50,842 bases of DNA from Acidobacteriaceae bacterium (GCA_003142935.1 PLOG01000188.1:15263-66104); one strand, 5' to 3'. Positions 16,296 to 26,041 are shown, counted from the stretch's first letter. Notes: generated from the sequence alone by a model not told the origin. Numbers and translations are program-made.

Positions 16296-17813
16296 CTACG
16301 ACCCGGTCCCGGCAAAGACCACGCCCACCGTGCGCGCAATAATCTTGAAATCCAGCCAGATGCTCCAGTTGTCGATGTAGGTCACATCCAACGAAACATA
16401 ACTGGCAAAGGACGGATCCTGGCGCCCTTGCACCTGCCACAGCCCGGTGATTCCCGGCATCACATCGAGCCGGCGCAGGTGGTTGAGCTTGTACTCTTTC
16501 ACCTCGCTGGCAATCGGCGGGCGCGGACCCACTATGCTCATCTCGCCTCTGAGCACATTAAAAAATTGCGGCAGCTCGTCAAACGAGTACTTGCGCAGAA
16601 AGCGGCCTAGCTTGGTGATGCGGGGATCGTTCGAAATCTTGAAGAGCACGCCGTCGCGTTCGTTCATGTGCATCACATCGGCGCGTCGCTCTTCCGCGTC
16701 CTCCACCATGGTGCGAAACTTGATGCAGTGAAATACGCGGCCCTTCTTGCCGATGCGCTCCGACTTGTAGAAAGCCGGTCCCGGCGAGTCCATCTTCACC
16801 GCAATCGCAATGATCAGCAGGATCGGCGCAAGAAAGATAAGAAAGAGAACAGAGAACAGCAGATCGAAAACGCGCTTGAACAGGAGCCCAAGCTCGGGAA
16901 CGTGACCGCAGTGCAGCGGGATGGTCGGAAACTGCCCGATGTACTCGATGGGGCTGTTCCAGGCCAGCCCGTTGTACATATCGGGAACGATGCGTAGATC
17001 TACGCCATGGATGCGGGCCTGTTCGAGTACATTCTGCACCAGTTCGCGTTCGCACGGCGAGGTGAAGAAAATCTCATCCACAAACAGCGAACGCGCATGC
17101 TGAAAAAGAGTCTCAAACGAACCGACCACCTCTCCGGATTCCGCCGTAAAGCGCGGCGTGGTTCCAGGAAAGTCAACGAATCCTTTGAATGTGTAACCCA
17201 GATGCCGAATACTCTCCAGGTGATGGCGCAGGGCGTGAGCCTCCGGCCCGGTGCCGACGATCAGCACGTTGCGCGTGCCCACGCCGCGATCGTAACGGTT
17301 ATAGAGAAAGAGGCGATACACCAGCCTGCGCAGGCCCAGGAAAACTGCTACCAGCCCCAGGGTAATCAACACAATGCTGCGCGGTATGTCTGCGGCATGA
17401 ACCACGTAAAGTGTGCCGGTAAGCAAGAGGCCGGAAGTGAAACATGCCTGCAGGCTCCGTCTCTGCTCGCCCAATACGCTGGTCAGCTTGGCAGGGACAT
17501 ATAAACTCAGCCGCTTGCTGGCGATGATCAGCGCCATCGTGAATCCGCAAAGCAGTGCCAGCAGAATCCACATCGAGCGGCCATGAACCAGCGTTCCCCG
17601 CCAGAAAGCCTCGATCTCTTCAACCGGCCCGGTGTGCAAATCGTACATTGTGGCAATGATCGCGGCCCCCAGGATGGAAACCACATCCAGAACCATCCAC
17701 AGCTTGACCGTCCCCCGCGTCCCGCGCGGAGTTTCTCCCGACAGGCTCCCCTCCCACTCATGGGAAGAAGCCATTGAAGCTGATAATCTCTGCCAGAACT
17801 CAGAAGTCGCCAT
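16296..17813 (-). CDS. Polyprenyl-phosphate hexose-1-phosphate transferase (exopolysaccharide initiation)
   Basis: A 505-residue membrane enzyme that starts a polysaccharide repeat unit by moving a sugar-1-phosphate onto undecaprenyl phosphate, of the WbaP/WcaJ type. Hydrophobic segments near residues 40-60, 80-100, 115-135 and 140-160 form the N-terminal bundle, followed by a nucleotide-binding-like middle domain (NVLIVGTGPEAHALRHHLES). A further transmembrane stretch (FDLLFSVLFLIFLAPILLII) precedes the catalytic domain KMDSPGPAFYKSERIGKKGR, CIKFRTMVEDAE, LRKYSFDELPQFFNVLRGEM and GPRPPI. The family signature is complete. No other exopolysaccharide genes adjoin it; the next gene upstream is an ABC ATPase 575 nt away. 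GAAGGA precedes the ATG. Confidence 0.93.
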   Translation of the reverse strand: MATSEFWQRLSASMASSHEWEGSLSGETPRGTRGTVKLWMVLDVVSILGAAIIATMYDLHTGPVEEIEAFWRGTLVHGRSMWILLALLCGFTMALIIASKRLSLYVPAKLTSVLGEQRRSLQACFTSGLLLTGTLYVVHAADIPRSIVLITLGLVAVFLGLRRLVYRLFLYNRYDRGVGTRNVLIVGTGPEAHALRHHLESIRHLGYTFKGFVDFPGTTPRFTAESGEVVGSFETLFQHARSLFVDEIFFTSPCERELVQNVLEQARIHGVDLRIVPDMYNGLAWNSPIEYIGQFPTIPLHCGHVPELGLLFKRVFDLLFSVLFLIFLAPILLIIAIAVKMDSPGPAFYKSERIGKKGRVFHCIKFRTMVEDAEERRADVMHMNERDGVLFKISNDPRITKLGRFLRKYSFDELPQFFNVLRGEMSIVGPRPPIASEVKEYKLNHLRRLDVMPGITGLWQVQGRQDPSFASYVSLDVTYIDNWSIWLDFKIIARTVGVVFAGTGS

Positions 17814-18388
17814 GTCCTTCTCGCTGACCTCAAATTCTACAAAAAATCATGGGATTGAACAGGGATCGACTCCCCGTGGAAGAAAAAAGAAAGACACTTT
17901 TGTTACGAGTTTGCTAAATTCTTGACGAGCGGGTGCACTCTTGAATTTGCTATGCCATTCCCGGCGCAGACTCTCCGGCAGAATGCCCGGAGCCCCAACG
18001 GCCTGAATCTTGCCAAGGCGCAATTCTTTCACTCCTGGTTAACTGTTCCTGGGCGTCAAAGTACTCCACGTACTCCACCCTGTTTACAGCCTACTCGGAT
18101 TGCATCGAACGCGAGCGGCGAATATGGGCCGCCTCTCCCATAAAAGCAGACAGAATTCCCGAATCACGAAACAAAACCAAAACGGAAATCAATGACAATA
18201 AAGCGATTCTAGCAAACTCGCTCGCCTTGATTTGCACAAACACGGTCCGGCTGTTCCCCGTTTCTTCGTCGTCCTTGCTTCGTCGCCTTTAACCGCGAAG
18301 AAAACCCCTACACCTTTAGCATCCCTCTGAGTACAAGAGAACCGCAAGGAAAATCGTCTACAACTTTGGTACTGGCGTGACTTACCTG
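17814..18388. other. 575-nt intergenic region
   Basis: No gene is supported. On the minus strand TAGAAT (17834-17839) can be the -10 box of the sugar transferase gene with a ~20-nt leader. A 9-nt tandem GTACTCCAC GTACTCCAC occurs at 18061-18078. I see no tRNA, long hairpin or conserved motif in the rest; open frames here are short and of atypical composition. Confidence 0.4.
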
Positions 18389-19276
18389 TCAAACCGAAGG
18401 AACCAGGTAGGAGTCGAGAGTCAGAAATCGTTTGATATTCGGATCGGGGGAGGCCATGAAGCCGCCCAGAGGCCCAAAATAGCTTGCCCGGCCCTGATCG
18501 AGGAACAGAACCGTGTCCGCAAGCCGCTCGGCAAAACGCATATCGTGCGTCACCACAATGCTGGTAAATCCAAGCTGCTTTTTGAGCCGCTGGATCAGGT
18601 TGCCGAGCCGCCGGGCAATAATCGGGTCAACCATCGTCGTGGGCTCGTCGTAAAGCACCACGTCCGGTTGCGCAGCCAGGGCCCGGGCGATGGCCACGGC
18701 ACGTTTGCGCCCCGTCGAAAGACTCGCCGGCAACGCATCCGCCACATCTTCCGCGCCCACCATGCCGATCAGGCGTTCCACAATTTGAACCACCTGGTCT
18801 TCGGCCAGCCCGCCTCGCTCGCGCAGCGCGAAAGCGACATTCTCGCGCACGCTCATCGAGTCGAACAAGGCGCCGTTTTGGAAGACCATGGTCACGCGCT
18901 TGCGGATCGCGTTCATTCCCTCTTCATCGAGACCGGAAATCTCCTGGCCCTCCACGTGAATTGACCCCGCATCCGGCTTGAGAAAGCCCATCAAAAGGCG
19001 CAAAGCCACTGATTTGCCCACGCCGCTGCGGCCTAGAATACAGAGCGTTTGACCTCGCCAAACCTGAAAGCTCAAGTCCTCCAGGACAGGCCGGCCGCTG
19101 AATGAGATGTTCACATGGCTGAACGAAATGATAGGCTCGCCCGCGGCTTCGACCAACTGTTCCACGCCATGGCCCGCGCCTTCCCCGTTCTCCTGGTCAT
19201 TCGCTCCCGCGTGCCCCCCGGAAAGAGCTTCAACAAGCGCCTCCGGCAACTCCGGATTGGATGAGGAATCGGTCAT
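18389..19276 (-). CDS. MlaF-like ABC transporter ATPase
   Basis: A 295-residue ABC ATPase resembling MlaF/Ttg2A, which energises phospholipid transport with an MlaE-type permease and MCE proteins. An acidic, poorly conserved ~50-residue N-terminal extension is followed by ISFSHVNISFSGRPVLEDLS, Walker A GRSGVGKS (near residue 82), Q-loop MVFQNGALFDSMSV, signature LSTGRKRAVAIARAL, Walker B VVLYDEPTTMVDP and H-loop VVTHDM. The signature reads LSTGR where most have LSGGQ or LSGGM; this also occurs in acidobacterial homologues, from memory. The permease and MCE genes are not adjacent, so partners must be encoded elsewhere. Substrate is inferred from family likeness only. Confidence 0.82.
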   Translation of the reverse strand: MTDSSSNPELPEALVEALSGGHAGANDQENGEGAGHGVEQLVEAAGEPIISFSHVNISFSGRPVLEDLSFQVWRGQTLCILGRSGVGKSVALRLLMGFLKPDAGSIHVEGQEISGLDEEGMNAIRKRVTMVFQNGALFDSMSVRENVAFALRERGGLAEDQVVQIVERLIGMVGAEDVADALPASLSTGRKRAVAIARALAAQPDVVLYDEPTTMVDPIIARRLGNLIQRLKKQLGFTSIVVTHDMRFAERLADTVLFLDQGRASYFGPLGGFMASPDPNIKRFLTLDSYLVPSV

Positions 19277-19291
19277 CTCGGTAAACCCAGC

Positions 19292-19957
19292 TTACGCGAT
19301 GAAGCCCGGAAAATGCTCCTCGGCCCGGCGTAGATCTTCAGCGGAGTTGATGTTTGAAAACCAGCTTGCCGCCGGCAACCCCTCCGGATGGGTAACCTGG
19401 CCGCCCTCGGCCAGCAACTCCGCTGAAACCACGTTCACCGTTTGTCCAAGGCCGTTGGCGGCAGCCTGAAAGGCAGAGAAGCACCCGCGCCGACCGGCTT
19501 CGAGCTCGGCTTCGAGACCCGGCAACACGGCCCTGTCCAGCACTGCCGGAAATGTCTGAACAAACCCCGCTACAGATGTCAGTGTTATCGCACAGCCGCT
19601 CATCCGTGCGTGTTTCAGCAGAAACCGAACCAGCGCCGCAGGCAGCAATGGCAGATCGACTGGCAGAAAGACTGCCCAGCGCGCCACGGTCGACGCCAAT
19701 GCCGGGCAGATGCCGCCCAAGGGCCCCAATCCCGGCCCGGCATCTTCAACCACCGGAGCATAGGCGCGGAGGTCCGCGCGGGAGCCGGCGATGGAGACAC
19801 TTAGCCCCGCACCCGTCAGGATTTTCAGCGCATGAACCACCAGCGGCCGCCCGCGAAACGCTAGCGTGGCCTTGTCCGCGCCCATCCGGCTCGAACGTCC
19901 CCCGGCCAGCACAAACCCCGCTGCGTCCGGCTCAGGCATCGGCCGGGACCCACACAT
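19292..19957 (-). CDS. mobA: Molybdenum cofactor guanylyltransferase-like protein
   Basis: A 221-residue nucleotidyltransferase. The N-terminal signature FVLAGGRSSRMGADKATL is the GTP-binding motif of MobA, which attaches GMP to molybdopterin to make the guanine dinucleotide cofactor. LPVDLPLLPAALVRF supplies the metal-binding Asp, and NINSAEDLRRAE is the usual C-terminal motif. The related MocA (cytidylyl) is less likely given the short N-terminus. The ATG at 19957 is used; an ATG at 19939 also fits and neither has a strong ribosome-binding site. It follows the M20 peptidase gene by 14 nt, so probably shares its mRNA. No other molybdopterin gene is nearby. Confidence 0.88.
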   Translation of the reverse strand: MCGSRPMPEPDAAGFVLAGGRSSRMGADKATLAFRGRPLVVHALKILTGAGLSVSIAGSRADLRAYAPVVEDAGPGLGPLGGICPALASTVARWAVFLPVDLPLLPAALVRFLLKHARMSGCAITLTSVAGFVQTFPAVLDRAVLPGLEAELEAGRRGCFSAFQAAANGLGQTVNVVSAELLAEGGQVTHPEGLPAASWFSNINSAEDLRRAEEHFPGFIA

Positions 19958-19971
19958 CGGCCCGTTCTGGC

Positions 19972-21342
19972 TCAGTCTGCCGCCTCCTCCAGAAAGCGGA
20001 TCAGCGATTCGATCCCCAACGAGAAGTTCTTAAGATGAAACTTCTCGTTCGGCGCATGCAGGTTGTCGTCGGGCAGGCCAAAACCCATCATCACGCTGGG
20101 CAGCCCCAGATGGCGGTCAAAGTCGCCCACAATGGGAATCGATCCGCCGGAACGGATAAACACCGTGTCCTTGCCCCACACCTCGTGCAGCGCCCGCGTT
20201 GCCGCCTGGATGTACCGGTTGTTCACCGGGATCAGGCACGGGTCGCCCGCATGAATCAGCCGCACTTCCACATCCACGCCGTCCGGCGCAATCTTTTCCA
20301 CGTAGCTCTTATAGAGAGCAAAGGCCTTGGCCGGCGTCATGCCCGGAACCAGCCGCATGGAAACCTTGGCCGTCGCCTTGGCCGGAATCACGGTCTTGGC
20401 CCCCGCGCCCGTAAAGCCTCCAGGAATCCCGTGCACATCCACCGTCGGCCGCGCCCAGGTCCGCTCCAGCACGCTGTAGCCCTTCTCGCCCACCAGTTGC
20501 TTCGAGCCCACTTCCTTGGTGCGGTATTCTTCCTCGTCGAAGGGCAGGCTCTTCCAGGCGGCAAGCTCTTCGGGGCTGGGCGGGATGATGTCGTCGTAGA
20601 AACCGGGGATGAGGATGTGCCCGTTTTCATCCTTCAGCTTGGCTAGAATCTGCGCTAGCGAAACGAAGGAGTTCGGCGCCGCGCCGCCATACATGCCCGA
20701 ATGCAGATCGCTGCGCGCGCTGCGCACTTCGAGCTCCGTGTAGATCATGCCCCGCAACCCGACGCACAAAGTCGGCAAGCCCGGCGCAAACAGCTCGGTG
20801 TCGGAAACCAGCGCGAAGTCAGCCTTCAGCTCCGGCGGCTTGGAGGCGACATATTTCGCAATGGCCTCGCCGCCCACTTCTTCTTCGCCCTCCAGCAGCA
20901 CGCGCACATTCAAGGGCAGCTTGCCGGTCGCAGCCAGCAACGACTCCAGCGCCTTGACCTGCGCCACCACCTGGCCCTTGTCGTCCACGGCCCCGCGGGC
21001 ATAGATATTGCCATCGCGCACCGTGGGTTCAAAGGGCGGCGAGAGCCACTCGTCCAGCGGATCGGGCGGCTGCACATCGTAGTGCCCATACACCAGCACG
21101 GTTGGCTTGCCCTCGGCATGAAGCCAGTCCGCATAGACCAGCGGGTTGCCCGGGTTCTCGATCAGCCGCACATTCTCCATGCCAATGCGTTTCAGTTCCG
21201 CCGCCAGCACCTCGGCGGCATGACGGCAATCGCCCTTGTTCTCGGGCAGTGTCGAAATCGACGGAATGCGCAGCAGCGCCTTCAACTCATCGAGAAAACG
21301 AGGATGGTTCTTTCGTGCAAATTCAACCGCGGGCGAAGACAT
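19972..21342 (-). CDS. M20-family dipeptidase (zinc metallopeptidase)
   Basis: A 456-residue di-zinc peptidase of the M20/CPG2-like family. Zinc and catalytic residues are in VYGHYDVQPPDPLDEW (His, Asp), GAVDDKGQV (bridging Asp), EGEEEVGGEA (catalytic and ligand Glu), ALVSDTELFAP and a C-terminal FGLPDDNLHAPNEKFHLKNF (ligand His). A dimerisation domain lies in the middle (PTVDVHGIPGGFTGAGAKTV). There is no signal peptide, so it is cytoplasmic, cleaving dipeptides or related amides. I start at the ATG at 21342, which has GGGAG 7 nt upstream; the frame runs open to 21408. Confidence 0.92.
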   Translation of the reverse strand: MSSPAVEFARKNHPRFLDELKALLRIPSISTLPENKGDCRHAAEVLAAELKRIGMENVRLIENPGNPLVYADWLHAEGKPTVLVYGHYDVQPPDPLDEWLSPPFEPTVRDGNIYARGAVDDKGQVVAQVKALESLLAATGKLPLNVRVLLEGEEEVGGEAIAKYVASKPPELKADFALVSDTELFAPGLPTLCVGLRGMIYTELEVRSARSDLHSGMYGGAAPNSFVSLAQILAKLKDENGHILIPGFYDDIIPPSPEELAAWKSLPFDEEEYRTKEVGSKQLVGEKGYSVLERTWARPTVDVHGIPGGFTGAGAKTVIPAKATAKVSMRLVPGMTPAKAFALYKSYVEKIAPDGVDVEVRLIHAGDPCLIPVNNRYIQAATRALHEVWGKDTVFIRSGGSIPIVGDFDRHLGLPSVMMGFGLPDDNLHAPNEKFHLKNFSLGIESLIRFLEEAAD

Positions 21343-21432
21343 AGGAAAGCTCCCTTCCAAATCGGACAGAAGAGAGTATAGACCGCGAAGGCGCCTCGCC
21401 GCTTGCATGGCAGCCGCTTCAATGCGCGACGG

Positions 21433-21756
21433 CTAGTACCGGCCCACTCCGGGATCGACCTCCGCCGACCAGGCGTCGATGCCGCCGCGCAACGACTGCG
21501 CCTGCTCGAAGCCCTGATTGCGCAGCCACACCGTGACATTCATCGACCGGATGCCGTGGTGACAGACCACCACCAGCCTATCCTCCGGATCCAGCTCCTG
21601 GTGAGCGCGCGCAGGCACTTCGCCCATGGGCATCTCCAGGCAGCCCTCGATGCGCGCCGTCGTTAGCTCCCAAGGCTCGCGCACGTCGATCAGTCGTGCA
21701 CCCTTTTCTTTTAGCAGCGCCGCCGCATCGGCCGCGGAAATCTCGTAGTCCAGCAT
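21433..21756 (-). CDS. Rhodanese-domain protein (GlpE-like)
   Basis: A 107-residue single-domain sulfurtransferase. LIDVREPWEL (residues 22-31) is the CH2A region, and the active-site loop is VVCHHGIRSMN with the catalytic Cys at residue 65. GFEQAQSLRGGIDAWSAEVD closes the fold. Length equals GlpE (108). It could move sulfane sulfur to cyanide, thioredoxin or a biosynthetic acceptor; the true acceptor is unknown. TAAACT (21763-21768) ends 6 nt before the ATG, with no Shine-Dalgarno sequence, suggesting a leaderless transcript. Confidence 0.9.
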   Translation of the reverse strand: MLDYEISAADAAALLKEKGARLIDVREPWELTTARIEGCLEMPMGEVPARAHQELDPEDRLVVVCHHGIRSMNVTVWLRNQGFEQAQSLRGGIDAWSAEVDPGVGRY

Positions 21757-21823
21757 GAATCCAGTTTAGAGCCTTCCTGCCAGCGCCGGCGGCGTCCCAG
21801 CCACCGGCGCGGGCATAGAAGGT

Positions 21824-24004
21824 CTATTTCGCCGCCGGCTCCAATCCGCGATCTTTCAACATCGGCCCAATACCCGGCTCCGCGCCCATCCACGCCGCAT
21901 ACGCCTTGGCCAGGTCTTCCGTGTTGCCGCGCGACAGAATCATCTGCCGGAAGCGATCGCCGTTGGCCCGCGTCAATCCGCCGTGATCTTCAAACCACTG
22001 GAACGCGTCGTCGTCCAGCATCTCGCACCACAGATAGGCGTAGTAGCCGGCCTGATAGCCGTTGCCCCAGATGTGCATGAAGTAGCTCGACCGGTAACGC
22101 GGCGGAACCGTGCTGAGAGCCAGGTGCGTTTTGCTCAGCGCGGCCGTTTCAAACGTGTCGGGATTCTCGATCGGCGCATCGGCTGGAAGCGTGTGCCACT
22201 GCATATCGAGCTCCGCCGCGGCCAGCAACTCCGTGAGCATGTATCCCTGGTTGAAGGTCTCCGCCTTCTTGATCTTCGCGGCCAGTTCCGCGGGCATGGG
22301 CGCGCCGGTCTTGTAGTGCTTGGCAAAATTGTTGAACACCGCCGGATAGCTGGCCCAATGCTCGTTGAACTGCGACGGAAACTCGACAAAATCGCGCGGC
22401 ACCGCGGTTCCGGAGAGGCTTGGATACGTGGTGTCGGCAAACATCCCATGCAAACCGTGGCCGAATTCGTGAAACATCGTAGTCACATCGGAGAAGCTGA
22501 GCAGCGCCGGCTCTCCGGCTACGGGCTTGGCGAAGTTGGCGACGTTGTAAACCACCGGCAGCGTGCCCAGCAGTTTTGACTGGCCAACAAAGACGTCCAT
22601 CCACGCTCCGCCGTTCTTGTTGTCGCGCTTGAAGTAGTCGCAGTACCACAGCGCCAGCGGCTTGCCATCCGCGTCGAACACCTCGTACACCTGCACATCG
22701 GGGTCGTAGACGGGAATGTCGGTGCGCTGCTTGAAGGTGATGCCGTAAAGCATTTGCGCCGCGTAGAACACGCCGTTGTGCAGCACGTTGTTCAGTTCGA
22801 AGTAGGGCTTGATCTCGGACTCGTCCAGATCGTATTTCGCTTTGCGCACCTGCTCGGAATAAAAGTCCCAGTCCCACGGTTCCAGCTTGAATCCGCCCTT
22901 CTGCGCGTCGATCAAAGCCTGGATGTCCTTGCCCTCGCCCTCAGCCTTGGCGGTTGAGGCCGGCACCAGTGCGTCCATGAATTTCAGCGCCGCCTCCGGT
23001 GTCTTGGCCATCTGGTCTGTCAGCCTCCAGGCCGCGTAATTCGGGAAGCCGAGCAGCTTGGCTTTCTGCGCGCGCAACTGTGCCAGGCGGGCAATGGTAG
23101 CCCGAGTATCGTTGTCGCCGCCACGCTCGGCCCGATCCCATGAAGTCTTGAAAATCGCTTGACGCGTATCGCGATTGGCAAGCGATTGCAGGTCCGGCTG
23201 CTGGGTCGTGTTCTGCATCGGCAACACGTAGCCCTCCACCTTGCGGCCCTTGGCCGCATCGGCAGCGGCGGCCACTTCCGCATCGGTCAATCCCGCCAGC
23301 GCGGACTTGTCTTTGCTCACAAAGGCAGCGTCCTTGGTAGCCGCCAGCAGCTTGGAGATGAACGCCGTGGTCAGATTCGCTTCTTCTTCATTTAGCTTCT
23401 TTAGCTGCGCCTTGTCGGCATCGGAGAGATTGGCGCCGGCCAGCACAAACTGCTGGTAGTCGTACTCCACCAGGCGCAGCGACTCGGCATCCAGATTCAG
23501 CGAGTGGCGCTTTTCGTAAATATCCGACACGCGCTTGAACAGCTTCGCGTTCAGGTAGATTCCATCCTGTAGCGCGGCCAGCTTCGGCGCCACTTCATCC
23601 TGAACCTTTTGCAGCACCGGGTTGATGTTCGCGGCGGTTACTCCGTTGAAGACGTCCATCACGCGAGTAGCCAGTTGCCCGCTCTTTTCCATGGCCACGA
23701 TGGTGTTCTCGAAGGTCGGCTCCGCGGGATTGTCGGCGATGACGCGAATCTCTTCGAGATTCTGCGCAATGCCTGCCTCGATCGCCGGCTGATAGTCGCT
23801 GTCCTTGATCTTGTCGAAGGGCGGCGCATGAAAGGGCAGCGTGCTTTCCGCATAGAAAGGATTGGACGGGCCAAAGGGCGCCTTCGCGGTTTGCGCGGCC
23901 TGCGCATTGCCCGCGCCCGGTGTCAGCGCAATCGCGCCTGCGGTAATCAAAGTGGAGATTTGCGACAAAAGAAACCTCGTCTTGTATTGGTCGATTCTAG
24001 TCAT
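21824..24004 (-). CDS. dcp: M3-family peptidyl-dipeptidase, exported
   Basis: A 726-residue zinc metallopeptidase of the Dcp/oligopeptidase A family. A signal peptide (QISTLITAGAIALTPGAGNAQA, then AQTAKAPFG) covers the first ~40 residues, indicating a periplasmic enzyme. The zinc motif HEFGHGLHG is at about residue 511, and VEFPSQFNEHWA supplies the third zinc ligand Glu in the helix that follows. The C-terminal helical domain (YFMHIWGNGYQAGYYAYLW, including the substrate-binding Tyr/His) is complete. The reading frame continues ~940 nt upstream antisense to the Uup-like gene; that part is a shadow. I use the ATG at 24004 (GGGAG 11 nt upstream); the ATG at 24025 is possible. Confidence 0.92.
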   Translation of the reverse strand: MTRIDQYKTRFLLSQISTLITAGAIALTPGAGNAQAAQTAKAPFGPSNPFYAESTLPFHAPPFDKIKDSDYQPAIEAGIAQNLEEIRVIADNPAEPTFENTIVAMEKSGQLATRVMDVFNGVTAANINPVLQKVQDEVAPKLAALQDGIYLNAKLFKRVSDIYEKRHSLNLDAESLRLVEYDYQQFVLAGANLSDADKAQLKKLNEEEANLTTAFISKLLAATKDAAFVSKDKSALAGLTDAEVAAAADAAKGRKVEGYVLPMQNTTQQPDLQSLANRDTRQAIFKTSWDRAERGGDNDTRATIARLAQLRAQKAKLLGFPNYAAWRLTDQMAKTPEAALKFMDALVPASTAKAEGEGKDIQALIDAQKGGFKLEPWDWDFYSEQVRKAKYDLDESEIKPYFELNNVLHNGVFYAAQMLYGITFKQRTDIPVYDPDVQVYEVFDADGKPLALWYCDYFKRDNKNGGAWMDVFVGQSKLLGTLPVVYNVANFAKPVAGEPALLSFSDVTTMFHEFGHGLHGMFADTTYPSLSGTAVPRDFVEFPSQFNEHWASYPAVFNNFAKHYKTGAPMPAELAAKIKKAETFNQGYMLTELLAAAELDMQWHTLPADAPIENPDTFETAALSKTHLALSTVPPRYRSSYFMHIWGNGYQAGYYAYLWCEMLDDDAFQWFEDHGGLTRANGDRFRQMILSRGNTEDLAKAYAAWMGAEPGIGPMLKDRGLEPAAK

Positions 24005-24151
24005 GATTGCGTAAACTCCCTGCATCCGCCGACCATTGTATTCCTGTGCGCAGCCTGAAGACTGTGCGTCAGACTGCCTCTGTGACTTGCCGCAATGGCT
24101 CCGGGATCGATTGATCCTCTCGCGACGGGCCGGCACAGTAGTCTTAAAGAG

Positions 24152-26041
24152 ATGCCCCCGATCCTCAACGCCCAGTCCGTAACCAAGCAATTCGGCGCCA
24201 CACCCCTGTTTCGCGACATTTCGCTCACCGTGGAAGACGGCGACCGCATCGGCCTCATCGGCCCCAACGGCGCAGGAAAGTCCACGCTGCTGGCTCTCTT
24301 GGCCGGACTGGTCGAGCCCGACTCCGGCGAACTCGCCGTCCGCAAGCGTGCCCGCGCCGCCTATGTACCGCAGGACTCGCGTTTTGCCGCCGGCCTCACC
24401 ATCCGCAATGTGCTCGAAAACGCCCTGACCTCTGCGCACGTGAATGAAGCCGAGCGCGAAGGCCGTCTGCGCGAGTTGGCCGGCCGCGCGGGCTTTGCCG
24501 ATCTCAACGCCCAGGCCGCTTCTCTCTCCGGCGGATGGCGCAAGCGGCTCGCCATCATTGAAGCCCTGGTCGGCGATCCCGACGTGATGCTCCTCGACGA
24601 GCCCACAAACCACCTCGACCTGGCAGGCATTGAATGGCTCGAAGAGCTGCTTGCCTCCTCCTCTTTCGCTGCCGTCACCGTGAGCCACGATCGCTACTTT
24701 CTGGAAAGCACATCGAGCCAGATCGTCGAGCTGAATCGCATCTTTGCCGACGGGCTCTTCCGCGTGAAGGGCACGTTCAGCCGCTTCCTCGAAGAGAAGC
24801 AGGCGTATCTCGAATCGCAAAGCCGCCAGCAGGAGAGCCTGCGCAATCGCGTGCGCACCGAGATCGAATGGCTGCGCCGCGGCCCCAAAGCCCGCACCAC
24901 AAAATCCAAGGCGCGCATCGACACCGCCAACGCCATGATCGGCCAACTGGCCGCGATGGACGCGCGCACCGTGGTCAACTCGGCCGGAATTGACTTTGAA
25001 GCCAGCATGCGCAAGACCAAGCGCCTGGTCGAATTCGACAACGTGGCCTGCGACGTCCCGGCTGGCGATGACGGTTCAACAGAAACTCGTCCAAAAAGTA
25101 AAAACAGCCCACGGTTGTTCACGGGTCTCAATTTCATTCTCACCGCCGGAATGAAAGTCGGCCTCGTCGGCCCCAACGGCAGCGGCAAAACCACGCTGCT
25201 GCGTCTGCTGCGCGGAGAACTCGAGCCCGCCGAAGGCTCCATCCGCCGCGCCGAAGCGCTGCGCCTGGTCTACTTCAGCCAGATGCGCGAGCTCGACGAA
25301 AACCTGACCCTCCGCCGCGCTCTCGCCCCTGAAGGCGACGGCCTCACCTACCAGGGCCGCACCGTTCACGTCGCCAGTTGGGCCGCGCGCTTTCTGTTCA
25401 CCAGCGAGCAGCTCAATCAGCCCGTCCGCAATCTCTCCGGCGGCGAGCGGGCGCGCGTCCTCATCGCCAAGTTGATGCTCGAGCCCGCCGACGTTCTCCT
25501 CCTCGACGAGCCCACCAACGACCTCGACATTCCCACGCTCGAAATCCTGGAAGAAAATCTCCTCGACTTTCCCGGCGCGCTGGTCCTGGTCACCCACGAC
25601 CGCTATCTGCTCAACCGCGTTGCCTCCACCGTGCTGGGCCTCGATGGCCGCGGCCACACCGGCCGCTTCGCCGACTTCGCGCAGTGGGAAGACTGGATCG
25701 CCCAGCAGGACGACGCCGAAGCAGACAAACCCAGCCGGCGTTCCGACGGCTCGAGCCCCGCGCAGCGCACAGCCGAAGCTTCGCCCGCAGCGAGCGCAAA
25801 AAAGAAACTCTCCTACCTCGAAGCCCGCGAGTTCGCTGCGATTGAAGAGCATGTTGAAGCCTCCGACCAGCGCCTCGCCGCCGCCCGCACCCGCGTCGAA
25901 GACCCCGCCATCGCCTCCGACGCCACCGCACTCCAAGAGGCGCTCGCCGAACTCGATGCCTCGCAAGACGAAAACGACACCCTCTACGCCCGCTGGGCCG
26001 AACTCACTGAAAAAACCGGCCATCCCACCCTGGGCGCATAG
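24152..26041 (+). CDS. uup: ABC-F ATPase, Uup-like
   Basis: A 629-residue soluble tandem ABC protein. Walker A motifs are GPNGAGKST (near residue 37) and GPNGSGKTT (near residue 345); signatures are SLSGGWRKRLA and NLSGGERARV; Walker B motifs are LLLDEPTNHLDL and LLDEPTNDLD, with SHDRYF and THDRYL H-loops. The C-terminal 60 residues form the helical Uup tail (LSYLEAREFAAIEEHVEASD). ABC-F proteins of this type act on ribosomes; Uup has been linked to DNA transposon excision and ribosome assembly in E. coli. It is divergent from dcp. The ATG follows TAGTCT (24139-24144) by 7 nt, with no clear Shine-Dalgarno sequence. Second ABC-F of the window. Confidence 0.92.
   Translation: MPPILNAQSVTKQFGATPLFRDISLTVEDGDRIGLIGPNGAGKSTLLALLAGLVEPDSGELAVRKRARAAYVPQDSRFAAGLTIRNVLENALTSAHVNEAEREGRLRELAGRAGFADLNAQAASLSGGWRKRLAIIEALVGDPDVMLLDEPTNHLDLAGIEWLEELLASSSFAAVTVSHDRYFLESTSSQIVELNRIFADGLFRVKGTFSRFLEEKQAYLESQSRQQESLRNRVRTEIEWLRRGPKARTTKSKARIDTANAMIGQLAAMDARTVVNSAGIDFEASMRKTKRLVEFDNVACDVPAGDDGSTETRPKSKNSPRLFTGLNFILTAGMKVGLVGPNGSGKTTLLRLLRGELEPAEGSIRRAEALRLVYFSQMRELDENLTLRRALAPEGDGLTYQGRTVHVASWAARFLFTSEQLNQPVRNLSGGERARVLIAKLMLEPADVLLLDEPTNDLDIPTLEILEENLLDFPGALVLVTHDRYLLNRVASTVLGLDGRGHTGRFADFAQWEDWIAQQDDAEADKPSRRSDGSSPAQRTAEASPAASAKKKLSYLEAREFAAIEEHVEASDQRLAAARTRVEDPAIASDATALQEALAELDASQDENDTLYARWAELTEKTGHPTLGA

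Noticed and set aside
24005-24946. Long open extension of the dcp frame, antisense to the Uup-like gene
   Set aside because: It runs opposite to a fully conserved ABC-F gene, its composition is that of a reverse-strand shadow, and family homology of the peptidase begins at the signal peptide after 24004.
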